NCBI GenBank assembly: GCA_000934385.1 | Contig: KN880437.1 | Span: 62,001 to 126,000, forward strand | Reading direction: 5' to 3' | DNA: 64,000 nt | From: Cylindrobasidium torrendii FP15055 ss-10 | Taxonomy: Eukaryota > Basidiomycota > Agaricomycetes > Agaricales > Physalacriaceae | Shown: piece by piece, positions 33,327-47,244 of the stretch | How the letters are laid out: every line of letters begins with the position of its first letter | Numbering within the stretch: the stretch's first letter is position 1 | Program-made: the position numbers and the translations under genes | Notes under the pieces: model-generated | What the model saw: only the letters and a program-made list of their open reading frames with translations | Database searches by the model: none | What the model was told of the DNA's origin: nothing

Positions 33327-35007
33327 ATGGAGTCCATCCGTGATGTGAGGCTATCCGACAACGCTGCTGATCCCAAATTCGCCTTTGGTATCAGAGTGGG
33401 CATCCTCTTCATTACAGAAGCTGCTTCACTCTCAGCCATTTCAGTCGCTGGCTTATTGCTTTACATACTCGTACGCTGCTCCTTATCCCGTGCCCCGCGA
33501 TGAATTACTAATGCCCAACTGCTACAGTATTCCACGATTGCCATTCGCAAAGGCGCCGCTCGTTCATGGAAATATTCGACTCATATTCACTACTACTTTG
33601 TGAGCCTGTTAGTAGCTGACTTGATTCAGGCTACAGGTATGCACACAAAGCTCCATTGAGGTGAAACTAACGCGAAAGGCGTAGGCGGCGTGCTAGATGC
33701 TAAGTGGGTTGCTGAAGGGGTACGCGTCTTTTAAGTTGTAGGGCTACTTCCAAGCTGACCATGGTGCCAAAAGATGGTCACCGAAGGTCCTTTCTGCACT
33801 GCACAAGGTGAGTCTGTTCACCATCGCCCTCGTTGCAGGAGGCTCACTGTCTTTCCAGGCGTTTTAAAGCAAATCGGAGATGTAGGAGTAGCTCTTTCGT
33901 GAGTGTGTGATTGTATTTCCAACGTACTTATCGCTGGAACCACCGCTCTTAGGACAATGGTAAGCCCGCCGGTAGTAGCCTCACATCCTTTCTCATGCTT
34001 CCCTGTACAGGCTATAGCTGTCAACACCTTCATTGTCCTCGTCTTCCAATGGCAATCGCCGACAAAGGTCGCTGCTGTGGTCGTCGGACTCATTTGGCTA
34101 TTCATCACGCTCATTGTTGCGATTACGTTTGCCAAGCACCGGAATCAGAATTACTTTGGGAACACACAATACTGTGAGTGGATCCGCCATAAATGTTCAT
34201 TGTCGGATGGTCTAAACGTCGCTGGAAGGGTGCTGGATATCTGCAGAGTTTGGAGCCGAGCGGATAGGCCTCGAATACGCTTGGTTGTGGACAGCCGCTA
34301 TCGTCAACATCATCTGCTACATCTTCATCGCATTGATCGTGCAAGGTGGGCCGTTGATCAAGTGATATCTTGAATTGTGTGACCAATTGCTGAGCAGGTG
34401 TCCTCGTCGTCGACAAGGGCAGGTTACGACGGCGCGGGTCGCGAGACCCGCGCGCATCTACGACAACATCGACGTATAGGAAGAGGCATTCAGCAGTGAT
34501 GGCAATGCAAATGCTCTTGTGAGTCTCCGGGCCTTGGTTGTTACAATTCGTCACCGACAGTTGCATAGCTATCCCGCTGTCTACATAGTCACCGTCACAC
34601 CTATAAGCATTACGCGTTGGATCGACTTCAGCTCTGCGGCGGACCTGCCGTTTGCGGCGACATGCTTCTCAGGAATCTGCTTCAACCTTTCCGGATTCCT
34701 GAACGTCCTGCTCTTCACCCTCACAAGACCCGGGCTTGTCCCTAATCGTGTCAATCGCCGCTCGGTCGAAAACCCACATATCCCTATATCTATCACGTCT
34801 ACAACACATTCTGTCCGCGATAGCGTTAGCCCGCACTCGCTGCAGTCTCCGCCACGCGCATACCAAAACGAGCTCGAGGACTGGAAGGACCCTGCACCCT
34901 CTAGCCCAGGGATCCTACTTCGAACGAATGAAGCAGACAAAGAGTTGCATAGGGAGCTGTATACTATGCGTGCCGGAACGCAATCCAATCGATTCTACGG
35001 TGTGTAA
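33327..35007 (+). CDS. Seven-helix receptor (Git3/cAMP-receptor-like GPCR)
   Basis: Begins MESIRDVRLSDNAADP at 33327 and is split by about eight short introns. Seven hydrophobic helices can be placed, for example VGILFITEAASLSAISVAGLLLYIL, YYFVSLLVADLIQATG, AIAVNTFIVLVFQW, VVVGLIWLFITLIVAITF, LEYAWLWTAAIVNIICYIFIALIV, YPAVYIVTVTPISITRW and FAATCFSGICFNLSGFLNVLLF. A cysteine in helix 3 (GPFCTAQG) and YWCWISAEFG before helix 5 fit the disulfide and 'CWI' motif of Git3/Dicty-CAR-like receptors. The basic third loop (KGRLRRRGSRDPR) and Ser-rich tail suit G-protein coupling and phosphorylation. In fungi such receptors sense glucose, amino acids or peptides; ligand unknown here. Confidence 0.75.
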
Positions 35008-35392
35008 TAAATTACTGTCAAACCCTCATTGTTCCTTGTTGTAAACTGTGCTTATAGTAGTATGTACGCTTTCTTGCTCTCTTCATGACAATTCATCTCA
35101 GATATCCACGATAAATGTGCGAACGAAATGATCCGCATCAGAGCAGCCAAGCAACAATCTTCTAGTCGTTGATCGGTGATTAAGTCACGTTACCGTAACG
35201 CGCGCGGCGCAGTACCCACCGACTTGGCACCGAGAACCTACATAATCGAGCTGCAGGGTCACCCATAAGTGAACTATCCTGAGCGATGTTTGAAGAATCG
35301 ATCCTTGGCAACCCTCTTTCTTCCTTGTGCACGCACACCGACAGCCACATTCTTTTGGCCCCGAAGCGCTCCGCCCGTCCAGTGCGCCAACT
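35008..35392. other. Intergenic stretch, nothing recognised
   Basis: Promoter region of the carbonic anhydrase gene; no supported gene. Confidence 0.6.
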
Positions 35393-36504
35393 CGATGCTT
35401 CTTCCATCTGCAGTCCTTTTCGCTACGTTCCTACTTGCGTCTGCACATCAAAGTCACCACCGCCAACTATCTCGACATGCTAGCCGTGGTTGGGACGCCC
35501 TTGCAAGTGGTCATGATACTTTTGTAACCCAAATGCAAGTCGACCATCCCGGACTTTTGCAGGATCTCGCTCTCAATGGACAACGTGAGCGTTGTTCCGT
35601 CTCTGCAGTCGACGATGTAAAACCTAGCTTCCCCAGATCCCAACTTTACAATCCTTACATGCTCGGATAGCAGGTGCGAAAGATTGTCATTTGTCACCTT
35701 CGGGTACTGCTACTAATTGGCGTCGGTGTGCAGGGTCGCTCCCGAGACGGTTTTTGGCGCGCTCCCTGGGACAATGTTCACGGCACGTAGCATAGCAAAC
35801 GTGTACACAGACGAGGACTTTGATGCGTAAGACATCTCGAAAACTGCGTGTCCTTATAAGTAGATTCTGATGCCAATATAGGCAAACCATCATGTACTTC
35901 GGAATGGGGCACCTGCATGCGACGAACATCGTGGTTATGGGGCATTACGGTTGTGCAGGCATTGCTGCTGCCATCGATCCTCAACCTGAGGAACCCATGG
36001 ACTGGACTTCGCGCGCAGTGGAGAAATGGGTTGCGCCCATCCGGGACCTCTACATGACGAGTACTCGGTGCGTCCATATACGTTTGCCTCCTGCAAGACT
36101 CAATGAGCCCGATCAAGGCCTGAAATTGCAACGTTCCGGGATGCCAACGGGACAGGCAGAGCCCTAGGAATCGCTGACCGTACGTTCTCCTTCCTGTTTG
36201 GGAACAATGACTGGCTGACAGTCCCGGGTAGCTGTTTGGCGGGCGTTGGCTGAGGAAAACGTCAGACTTAGCGTGAACAACATAGCGAAAAGTGATCTCC
36301 TCAACGAGGTGGCTCAGATTCCCGCAGCTGGCAATGACCGTATCCTCACTCTTTTGATAGATTTGGTCTAACCCATCCATTGCGCCGCTTTACATCTATG
36401 GATTTGTATACGATGTCATGGATGGCTCTGTCGTTGATCTCGGAGCATCGAGAGGCCCGCCTGGACGTACCGCACCTCCTTCACCTTTCCCAACACTGCT
36501 ATAA
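35393..36504 (+). CDS. Secreted beta-class carbonic anhydrase
   Basis: ATG 35393 opens a signal peptide (MLLPSAVLFATFLLASAHQ). Across introns the chain reads FVTQMQVDHPGLLQ, FTILTCSDSRVAPETVFGALPGTMFTARSIANVY and NIVVMGHYGCAGIAAAI. The zinc ligands are about Cys75, His131 and Cys134, and the CSDSR Asp-Arg dyad is about Asp77/Arg79. The C-terminal strands (IYGFVYDVMDGSVVDLGA) complete the fold, followed by a Pro-rich tail. Beta-carbonic anhydrases interconvert CO2 and bicarbonate. Most fungal ones are cytosolic or mitochondrial; a secreted or secretory-pathway form is a minority type. Six short introns; the exact last junction is not fully resolved. Confidence 0.87.
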
Positions 36505-36633
36505 AGATGCAGGCGCTCGCTACATACATGTCCTTGGAATAACCCTAATGGCAAGTGCACTTATTGCACTTGTTGCCGTTATGATCCATAATTGCAATGC
36601 TACAATGCCTATACCTGATTACATTTCAATGAG

Positions 36634-39169
<2,536 letters not shown>

Positions 39170-39279
39170 CGGACATAATACAGAGACTGAGAAATTGGAC
39201 TGAACTTCCGCCTTCCACCAGCGCGCCGTCAACGCGTCATCGTCCCCGCCATTCGCGTCCCCAGCAATAATCTTCCACT

Positions 39280-39645
39280 ATGCTCTGGAGTTCTGCCCGC
39301 ACTTTTTCTACCGCTGCACGCGCCATCCCCGCCTCTGCGCGCACCGTCACAACCCAGGCTCCGGCATCCTCTGAGCCGCTGACGCACTACAAGATCACCC
39401 TCCGCCGCTCTGGAATTTCCTTGGGAGAGAAAGTGCAGGGCACTCTGAAATCACTCAGCCTGCACCGAAGGAACAAGACCGTGTATTTCCCGCACTCATC
39501 CGTTACGGCCGGCATGATTCTAAAGGTCAAGGAATTGCTCGATGTAGAGAACGTACCGGCGTCGGAGGTGAAGACACAGGAGGAACAGAGGAAGCTGCGC
39601 AAGCCGCCCAGGGGATACACCGTCGTGGCCTCCCGACAACAGTAG
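39280..39645 (+). CDS. MRPL33: Mitochondrial ribosomal protein uL30m
   Basis: Intronless frame of 121 codons. The N-terminus (MLWSSARTFSTAARAIPASA) is a mitochondrial targeting peptide. The uL30 core follows: THYKITLRRSGISLGEKVQGTLKSLSLHRRNKTVYFPHS, VTAGMILKVKELLDVENV. The C-terminal extension KPPRGYTVVAS is usual in fungal members. Component of the mitochondrial large subunit. Confidence 0.93.
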   Translation: MLWSSARTFSTAARAIPASARTVTTQAPASSEPLTHYKITLRRSGISLGEKVQGTLKSLSLHRRNKTVYFPHSSVTAGMILKVKELLDVENVPASEVKTQEEQRKLRKPPRGYTVVASRQQ

Positions 39646-40075
39646 ATTTACATCGTGCGTCCCACTCGTTTCCACTTGGCCGGCAGCCAGTTGATTTTTT
39701 GCATGCAGCGGGTTGAGCTCATATATTGTGTGACAATGCTAGCCGCTACCATTTGTGTGGACCTCTGTATGCCCGAGTAAGATTTGCGATTGCCACACGG
39801 TGCGAAATATAGCACTATTTCTCCGTTGGGCCATGTATTCCCTTTCATTCCGACTGTACAGAGAAGAGGAGTCGAAGTTAATGAATCTCTCCAGTTAGCT
39901 TTGTTCGGAGGTCTGTAACCAACTGCCTATCCTGAACCACGCGCGTCTGACTCCCGCCGCTGCTGATATTTACGACTTTCAACGGACGGCTGAACTTTAC
40001 CTTGACCTGGGTTAGCGCTATATAGCTCTGGGTCACAGCCAATCCGTTCGAACTGGTCCCCATCCGTCTTTCACC
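39646..40075. other. Intergenic stretch, nothing recognised
   Basis: Lies between the 3' end of MRPL33 and the SNG1-like start; no gene supported. Confidence 0.6.
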
Positions 40076-42323
40076 ATGGCGCACGTACCCGTTGGCCCAG
40101 CAGCGTCGGCCCAACACATCCCCATCCCCGAAACGCCTCGTTCGATTCTTCGATGGCCTCGGACGCCTGGGACGCCAGCAACGCCGTTTTCAACATTCCA
40201 TTCGCCTATGCTCAACTCACCGCGGCCTGGAGACGAACCTGTTGGCGAAGGCCCTGTGCGCGAATACGACTTCGTCGAACAGGAAGGTGGTTTGGAGCGC
40301 GCAACCTCTGGTGCCAGTGATATCGCGCGCGCGTTGAACCCCATAGACGCTGCTCCAGCTGCTGCGCCTTTTTCACTCGGCTTTTTCGACCCATCACTTA
40401 AGCAAGCGAGGATAACATACGCCAAAATCGTATTGCTCGGCGGATTCCTCTGTTCGTTGGTCGTATATTGTATCTTGTCCATCTATTGGGGTGCACTATG
40501 GAAGGTGCCCGACCACAAGTTGGACGGCTGGCTCATTGTGCGTGTAGAGACTGCTGGCGCACCGCAAACTCATTCTAATTAGGACTTCGATGGCTCGTTC
40601 CTCGGGCAAGAGGTCATTGGCGCATTCGCAAACGACACTGGAAAGAGCGCTAAAGTGAAATGGCATATCATCGATCCAGCCTCTGTGGGATACGACCCAG
40701 CTTGGGTCGCTCATCAGATTGTGGAGGAAGAGGCATGGCTAGCAGTCGTCGGTACGCAGCGTCCAAATTACTTCGCGGCCATTCTAACAGGTTTTTTGCA
40801 GTCCAAGCAGGCGCCAGTGCTAATCTGACAAGCGCAGTTCAGAACCGCGACGCTTCGTACGACAGTACCAACGCGGTCAGTGTCTACGTGGCTGAAGCTC
40901 GCCAGGAAAATGCGATGTAAGTACACTTATAGGAAGTTCAACTACATCCTAACGAAAATCAACAGCCGCATCATCGTCCATCCTTACTTCCAAGACTTCC
41001 TTGACAAACTCTCAGTGGATTATGCGCGCCGCTTCGCCAACAATCTCGCTTCCACAAATGAAGACACTGTCGCCGACCTCCTGGCTACAGCGCCCCAGGT
41101 CGTTACCAAGCCACTAGGTTGGCAGTTTGTCAACCTGGTACCATTCGATATCCCTGTGTATGTCTCCGCTTATTGCTTTGATGGAGGCTCACCATGAAAC
41201 AGCGTCACTGCGATTGATTTCGTCGGTCTCATCTATACCATCGTTCTGTGCTTCTTCATTGTGGTAAGTGTAGCCTCCTTGAATGCTTGCCGGTCTGTAG
41301 CTGATGGGGTAATTAGCTCATTGGCGCTGGCGCCCGTCTTATGTCTGGTATTGAAGCGAAGTTGACTACCGCCGCGCTCGTCAAAATGCGTTTGGCCTCC
41401 CTGTTCATTGGATACTTCTTCATCTCTCTCTTTTACTCTCTACTCAGTCGAGCCTTCGAGGCCGAGTTTGACCGCAAGTAAGTCTTACTACTTCCTGTCT
41501 CCGCGCGTATAGCTAACCTGTTATTATAGGTTCGGCTCGAGTGGCTTCGTGATTTTCTGGTGTCTGAATTTCTGTGGAATGCTGGCCCTTGGACTAGCGA
41601 TGGAGTCAATGTACACTATCCTCACGCATCGCTTCATGCCATACTTCCTCTTCTTGTGGATCATAAGTGAGTCTTCCAGCGATAGGTATTGCTGTAGGAT
41701 GCTAACGCCTTTGTCCAGCAAACGTTTCAGTGAGCTATATGCCTATCCAGGTGCTGCCGCACATCTACCGCTACGGATACGCCTGGCCGCTATACAACAT
41801 TGGGCGTGCAGTGAGGACCATCATATTTGGGACCAAGAATCAACGTACGTCTTGCGTCCTCCTACCCTGCTTCATGCGCTGTTCTGTTCACATTCCCTGC
41901 GGGGTATGCTTCCAATGTCCTTGGTCGACTGTGCTTTCGCTGAATAGCCATTCATTTCTCCACTCCCCTTGTTCCACTACCGCTCTGCGATCGATACTGA
42001 CCCCTTGGACAGTTGGCCTCAACTTTGGTGTCCTCATCGCCTGGATGACGGTGTCGATTATCACCCTCCCGCTCTTCCAATGGTTCATGCGACGCGGTGC
42101 GATCAAGCAGGCGCAAGCTGAGGCGCTCGCGGCGGCGCAACAACAAGAGCACGACGAGACTGCAACGGCAGTGGCCACACCCAATGCTGAAAAGAAGACA
42201 TCCCTCCCGGACGTGAAGACGTCTCACTCGGCTGAGGCGTCGCCGTCCTTGGTGGGTGAGAAGTCCGCAGCGGAGGAGGCGCGAACTTCAGGAGCGGCGG
42301 ATTCCGGTACCTCTTCGAGATGA
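40076..42323 (+). CDS. SNG1-family (DUF3533) membrane protein
   Basis: Starts at ATG 40076 (TCACCATGGC context). A Pro/Ser-rich cytosolic N-terminus leads to helix 1 (IVLLGGFLCSLVVYCILSIYWG). A large loop with ALWKVPDHKLDGWLI-DFDG, VKWHIIDPAS and IIVHPYFQDFLDKLSVDYARRFANNLAS follows. Then come five to six helices: DFVGLIYTIVLCFFIV, RLASLFIGYFFISLFYSLLS, FVIFWCLNFCGMLALGLAMESM, and LNFGVLIAWMTVSIITLPLF. The conserved YRYGYAWPLYNIGRAVRTIIFGTKN block is diagnostic of DUF3533. About seven short introns. Yeast Sng1 gives nitrosoguanidine resistance and affects phospholipid asymmetry; the role here is inferred from that family. Confidence 0.87.
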
Positions 42324-42600
42324 TATCCTTTTCGAGTGTGCAAGGACTACTTATGATTGGTGGAGCAAAGCTACCTGTAGATATCGCATAATAAAGTAAC
42401 TTACAATGATTCTTTTCTTCTCGATGCCGTGCAATGTGTGATGATTCGGTCTATGCCCGTGGGCGTTTTTCAATGCAGTGGGAGTGTGAAGACAAACATG
42501 TAAGTAGTGTAAGTGGTATGTATGCAAGTTTCGATGCTAGTGGAGGATGTCCAACTACGACCCAAGGATATAAAAGTACGTGTAAGATGTGCGTGCGTTA

Positions 42601-43952
42601 TCAACATGCTATAAGCCCCCTTTTGTGAAGCGTCGGCAAGGCGTCGCGTAGAGCTGCCTCCCGGAGATCGGAGTGGATGGTCCCAAAGTCGGTGTGAACC
42701 TCCTTCAAGCTTGCACCGACTGCTCCTTGGGTCAACGCTTTGTCTAGCGCATGCCAGTGCATCTTGTGCGTCGGAGACAGAGAGCACGGGTCTGGTCTTG
42801 GGAATGTCAAGGTCAACTTCTCCATAACGCTTTCCTTTGTTTGCTCCAATATATCGGCCCACCATCGTGCCACGACCGAAGCCGATGTCCAACTCTGCGA
42901 ATGTACACAGTCTGGCGTGAGAGTGAGGAGGACATGACGGAAGTGGCCAACATCTGGTAGAATACCGCCTGCTTGGCGCGAATCTGTAGGAGCTAAACAA
43001 GTGGGGAAAGGCGTTGAGCAGGTGGACTTCATTCATTCGAAGGTGCAGGGACAACATACCTAGGTCATCCAGCTGGATCTCCACTTCCTGCAGGGTGTTG
43101 TAGCCCGCCGCTATCTCGAGTAGCCTGGATGCTGCGCGGACTTCGGATGGCTGGACGACGCCAATTCTCAGTCTTCGAAGACCAGAGAAGTCCGTCACAC
43201 GAAGTGGGTCGGGAAGCCATTCGACCAGGTCCAGGACGTCGCGTGCGGCCAGTGAGAGCGAGATGTGCTCGAGTGGCAGTTTCACGCTTCCTGGTGCATA
43301 CTCCCGTGCGCCGTCTACGGGACCATTCGTCTGGATGTTATCCAGCTCGAGTCGTGTGATGTGTGTCTCTCCAAATAACGAGAATAGCCTGTTGATACTG
43401 GGCAGGCCAATGAGAGATGATATCGAGACATGGCGCAGGTTTGTGTGCTGCAGCAAATTCCGCAATGAGTCCTCCAGCGATGCTGCAACACTCCATGACA
43501 AGGAGCGCGCGTTTATGTGGGCGGTGTGTAAGTTCACCAATTGTGGGAGGAGAGTGGTGAGCACAGGTACTGACTCGAGCAGCCAGCGATTGGTAAGAAA
43601 GTCATCGCCTTCGATGAGTTCGAGCTCGCGGACCATCTTCGCCAGGTAAGGCGTCTCGCGTATTCGATCCGCCAAACGTTGGACCGGGAGGGTGCCATTA
43701 GGACGCTTAGGCCACTCTGTGCCCTGCAGTCTGACGCGCCAGAAGAGATGGGTCTGACTAGTGTACGTCCAGGACGAGGAGACCAACGAGCATGCTTTGA
43801 GCGCGTCGTGATCGTCGTGAAGGGCGGCGATGATGCCATCCTGAATGACTTCGGCAGGGAGAATAGATCGTGATTGACTGGCCAGGAGATTAATATTGTC
43901 AGTGTCCAAGGTCGCCGCTGAGGATGAGTAGTGCTTACTTGTAATGGTGCAT
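42601..43952 (-). CDS. Third F-box-like protein
   Basis: ATG 43952 (MHHYN) splices over about 61 nt (GTAAGC...CCAG) into QSRSILPAEVIQDGIIAALHDDHDALKACSLVSSSWTYTSQTHLFWRVRL, an F-box-type opening. The long second exon holds weak leucine-rich strands. A last intron restores DDLAPTDSRQAGGILPDVGHFRHV and the end REAALRDALPTLHKRGLIAC, typical of mushroom F-box-like proteins. The frame before MHHY is open upstream to an ATG at 44162, so an N-terminal extension of about 70 aa is possible. It is not closely related to the pair at 14-18 kb. Probable SCF adaptor, target unknown. Confidence 0.75.
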
Positions 43953-44962
43953 GAAGTACGTTTTTGCTATTGTTGTGCAAGCGAGGTTGAGGTCCAGATC
44001 GCTCGACCTCTCAGTATTTGTATGAACTGTTCTCGACGTGGGAACACTTTGGAAGCCTGAAGCTTCGCAGTGACTGAGCATCTCGTCGGAACACAGTCTG
44101 GGTAGGTTCGGGCGTTTCTTTCCAACCGAGACTTCAAATGGCTCATCCTGGACCAACGTCATATTCAACGGGACGTGGCGAGGTAGCCGAAAACATGGTG
44201 GCGTGATAATCAGACGGCGCACTTGTCCCCCTTCGTACTTCTCCGCATTCGGCCAATAGGCACCGTAAATGGCTTATATTGCCTAGAATTCACTGTACTG
44301 CCTTACATAACACATTGCGTCTCTCCTTGCACCCACTTTCTGGCCATTCCATCGCCACAAGACCATTCCTTTCAACGCCACCGGCAGTGGGAAAATCTGG
44401 AGTTTCCAGTGACTCCCATTGGCATTGCATTTTTACCCGGGAGATACGCGGGACTGAGCCTGCTGTGGGAGGATTTGGCTCAAGAAGAGCCCGCTACATG
44501 ATAGTGGAATGGGCGTACTATTGTGAGAACAAGCACAAGTCCGTCCGTACGTCTATACTGCAGCACCAAGCACCGATTCGGACAATCAGATGGATATTGC
44601 GCCGGCTACCATCTGAGTACAGCATAATAGCCTGCAGGGCTACTGTATAGAGAGACTCCGTGCCATATGCGGACTTCGCGTGGGGCATTTTGTGTTAATT
44701 GCCGGCTCTACTGAGGGACATCTACGAATCTTTGTTAAAGAAGGAGTGCACGCCGAGATAAATCAGAGATTAGTGAAATTACACCTATGCCTAGGGTTGA
44801 ATCAGACTCTGATAATTCTCAAATCAGGCCTGAATGCTTGAGCCCGAGGGCCGAATGGGCAGGTCAGAACCACTGTGCATCGCTCAGGTTCGAACCCTGC
44901 AAACATCGACATGGCTTTCCCGCTGCACCACGCCGATTAGCCCTGCATTATTGACCACCATC
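43953..44962. other. Gap of about 1 kb without a clear gene
   Basis: The only notable items are the open upstream frame of the F-box gene (to 44162) and a tRNA-like B-box word near 44888-44905 that does not fold into a tRNA. Confidence 0.5.
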
Positions 44963-46235
44963 ATGCGCCCCCATACTATCCCAAACTCGCCCTTTCCACG
45001 GAGCTTCAACGAGAGTACGCACGCGTCTTCAGACCCGGATGCGCCAACGCGAGCGACAGACGGGGACGCGTCACTTGCGCGCCTTTCTGCTGTCCGAAAG
45101 GGCTACTTGAACGACGATTTCGCTGCACTCTTCGTGCCGCGCGCGCATCTCCAGCCCAATCGTGCGCCTCTCATCAATATCGGGACTTGGGTTCGCACGA
45201 TTGCCATCGACCGCCTCGTCGACCAATGGCTCCTTCGATGTGAAGATCAAGGTGTGCAAGCTCAGATCGTGAGCCTTGGTGCAGGGAGTGATTCGCGCTT
45301 TTGGAAGCTTATGGTGCGTCTCATACTGCTCGAGTGAGAAAGGTCTGACCTCCACGCCAGGCCGGCAGCCATGCATCCACACTGGCGAAATACGTTGAAG
45401 TTGATTTCAGCGAAATAACTGGCAAAAAGGCGATGACCATTCGAAAGGATAGAACCCTCAACGGATATCTGGGGCCAGATACCAGCGTCTGTTAGCACAC
45501 GTTGCCCTCTGCGCTTAGCCCCAGCTTGACAACCTCTCAGCCGGCGGTGGGACTGGGATTTCGTCTTCAGTCTACAACCTCGTTCCTGCGGATATCAGGT
45601 GTCCTCCAGACGAAGCGCTTTCTGCCTTATTCACGCCTGATACGCCGATTTTGTCCAAGACTGTGCCCACGCTGCTCCTATTCGAATGTGTGCTCGCGTA
45701 CATGCCGCCTTCCGACTCAGAGGCTCTCCTCGCCTGGTTTGCTGCACAATTCACGGATTCAGCACCGCTCGGAGCAGTGGTTTATGAGATGTTTGGATTG
45801 GAAGATAGTTTTGGAAAGATGATGATATCCAATCTGAAGGTGCGCTGCTTCCTTCCTAGTAGTAGGACGCATTACTGATAATACCCCAGTCGCGCGGTGT
45901 TTCTCTCCCTGGCGTAGTCCCATACAAAGACCAGGCTTCCCTCCCGAATCGGTTTACCAAGACGGGCTTTTCGCGATCCCAAGCTTGGACGCTGAAGGAT
46001 ATCCGGAAGGAATACATCGAAGCAGAGGAACATGAGCGGTAAGCGATACCAGAATGCATCATAGAATCGGTGCTAATAGGACCGCAGAGTGTCGACACTC
46101 GAGCTCGTGGATGAAATCGAGGAAATTGACTTGGTTCTGTCGCATTATGCGATAACCTCTGGTATTCTTGTACCCCAAGGGCTGGAGCGGTGGTTTGCAT
46201 GGGATCTCCCTAAACTTCAACAAGGACAAGTGTAG
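44963..46235 (+). CDS. PPM1: Leucine carboxyl methyltransferase of PP2A
   Basis: Starts MRPHTIPNSPFP at 44963. LARLSAVRKGYLNDDFAALF and INIGTWVRTIAIDRLVDQWL lead to the SAM-binding loop IVSLGAGSDSRFWKL. After introns come AKYVEVDFSEITGKKAMTIRK, PTLLLFECVLAYMPPSDSEALLAWFAAQF, AVVYEMFGLEDSFGKMMISNLKSRGVSLPG and the C-terminal VSTLELVDEIEEIDLVLSHYAITSG. These match LCMT1/Ppm1 along the whole chain. The enzyme methylates the C-terminal Leu of the PP2A catalytic subunit, favouring assembly with regulatory subunits. Five or six short introns. Confidence 0.93.
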
Positions 46236-46731
46236 GGCGCATTTACGTGCGCCTCAGCTCCCCGTGCAATGCGCACGATGAGGCTTTGAAATGAAATAAT
46301 GTCGTTTACTCGACCATGATCTCGCGCAAGGTTCTGTACATGGATGTAGTATGCTGCAAGCATTCCACAATAGCCATTGCTATGAACGGTAGAACGGAAG
46401 AGCAGCGCGGGCCACGACAGTTGGCAGGTGAAATAAGCGGACAATAGTGTAAGCAAAGTGCGAAGGAACAAGAGTCTCGGATGCCATCTACAGTGACCCG
46501 CAGAGAGGCGGCGATTGAAGATAAACACCGCAACAAGACACTTTGGTGGTGTGGCCCGGTGTCGGAGAGTGGGTGCGCGTCCGGGAGGACAGCGTGGGTT
46601 CCGCCACTGTGTTCGACATGTTAGGCGGCATGTGGGTCCTATATGTGCTTATAACGCATCTCTCGATTTATGAAGAGAAATGGGCAAATAAGTACGCTAG
46701 AATTACAATCTTTATTAGGACTTTAAATGGC
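46236..46731. other. Convergent intergenic stretch, nothing recognised
   Basis: Lies between the 3' ends of PPM1 and the Ecm15-like gene. No supported gene. Confidence 0.6.
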
Positions 46732-47244
46732 TCAAGTCTCCTTCGCCGCAAGTATAGCCTCGACACGGGTGACCTTTCCTGCATTGACCTTCCCATCCGA
46801 CGGCTTGTCCGTTCGCGTACCGATTCTGATGTCGGTAGCGATACGAGGAATGCCTTGAGCATGGACCGCGGCATGGCAGGCGTGAATAGCTTCAGAGACT
46901 TTTGACCAAGGGCCTTCTATGTTTGTCCCGTAGCCACTAGACCAGTTAGTCTAACATTGCACTGTGCAGCACGGAAAGCCAGACGCACTGCATCTGCAAG
47001 TCCACGGTTAGATTTTGGAGCTATGCTGTGGTATCACAGAACGTACATGATAGACAAGACCCGACTTTTCTAGGACGCGTTGGCATTCTGCAATGAATAC
47101 CGCGACCTAAGGATATAAGTGTTGAGAGCTCGATCAAGCTGGAAGTGAGGCGCTGGAGCTAACAGAAGTGTCGGGTGTAGCCATTGGGATAAGGCAGAAA
47201 TCTGCAGCAGCGTAGAGCTCTTCGCTGGTCGCTGATGTAGTCAT
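46732..47244 (-). CDS. ECM15: Ecm15/MTH1187-family small protein with a 5-nt micro-exon
   Basis: Four exons (47244-47164, 47106-47047, 46993-46989, 46936-46732) give 116 aa, exactly the family size. The chain reads ADFCLIPMATPDTS-VAVFIAECQRVLEKSGLVYH-MH-GYGTNIEGPWSKVSEAIHACHAAVHAQGIPRIATDIRIGTRTDK. The 5-nt exon ATGCA supplies Met-His plus part of the next codon, restoring the invariant MHGYGTNIEG; its flanks are CAG and GTGCGT. Proteins of this family (YqgV/MTH1187) form ferredoxin-like tetramers and bind thiamine-like ligands; yeast Ecm15 is of unclear function. No other arrangement of splice sites that I could find gives this motif. Confidence 0.9.

Noticed and set aside
44835..44945. tRNA-like words (A-box TGGTGCAGCGG and B-box GGTTCGAACC on the - strand)
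   Set aside because: Acceptor and T stems do not pair (ATCGGCG against CGATGCA), so no cloverleaf forms; at most a relic.
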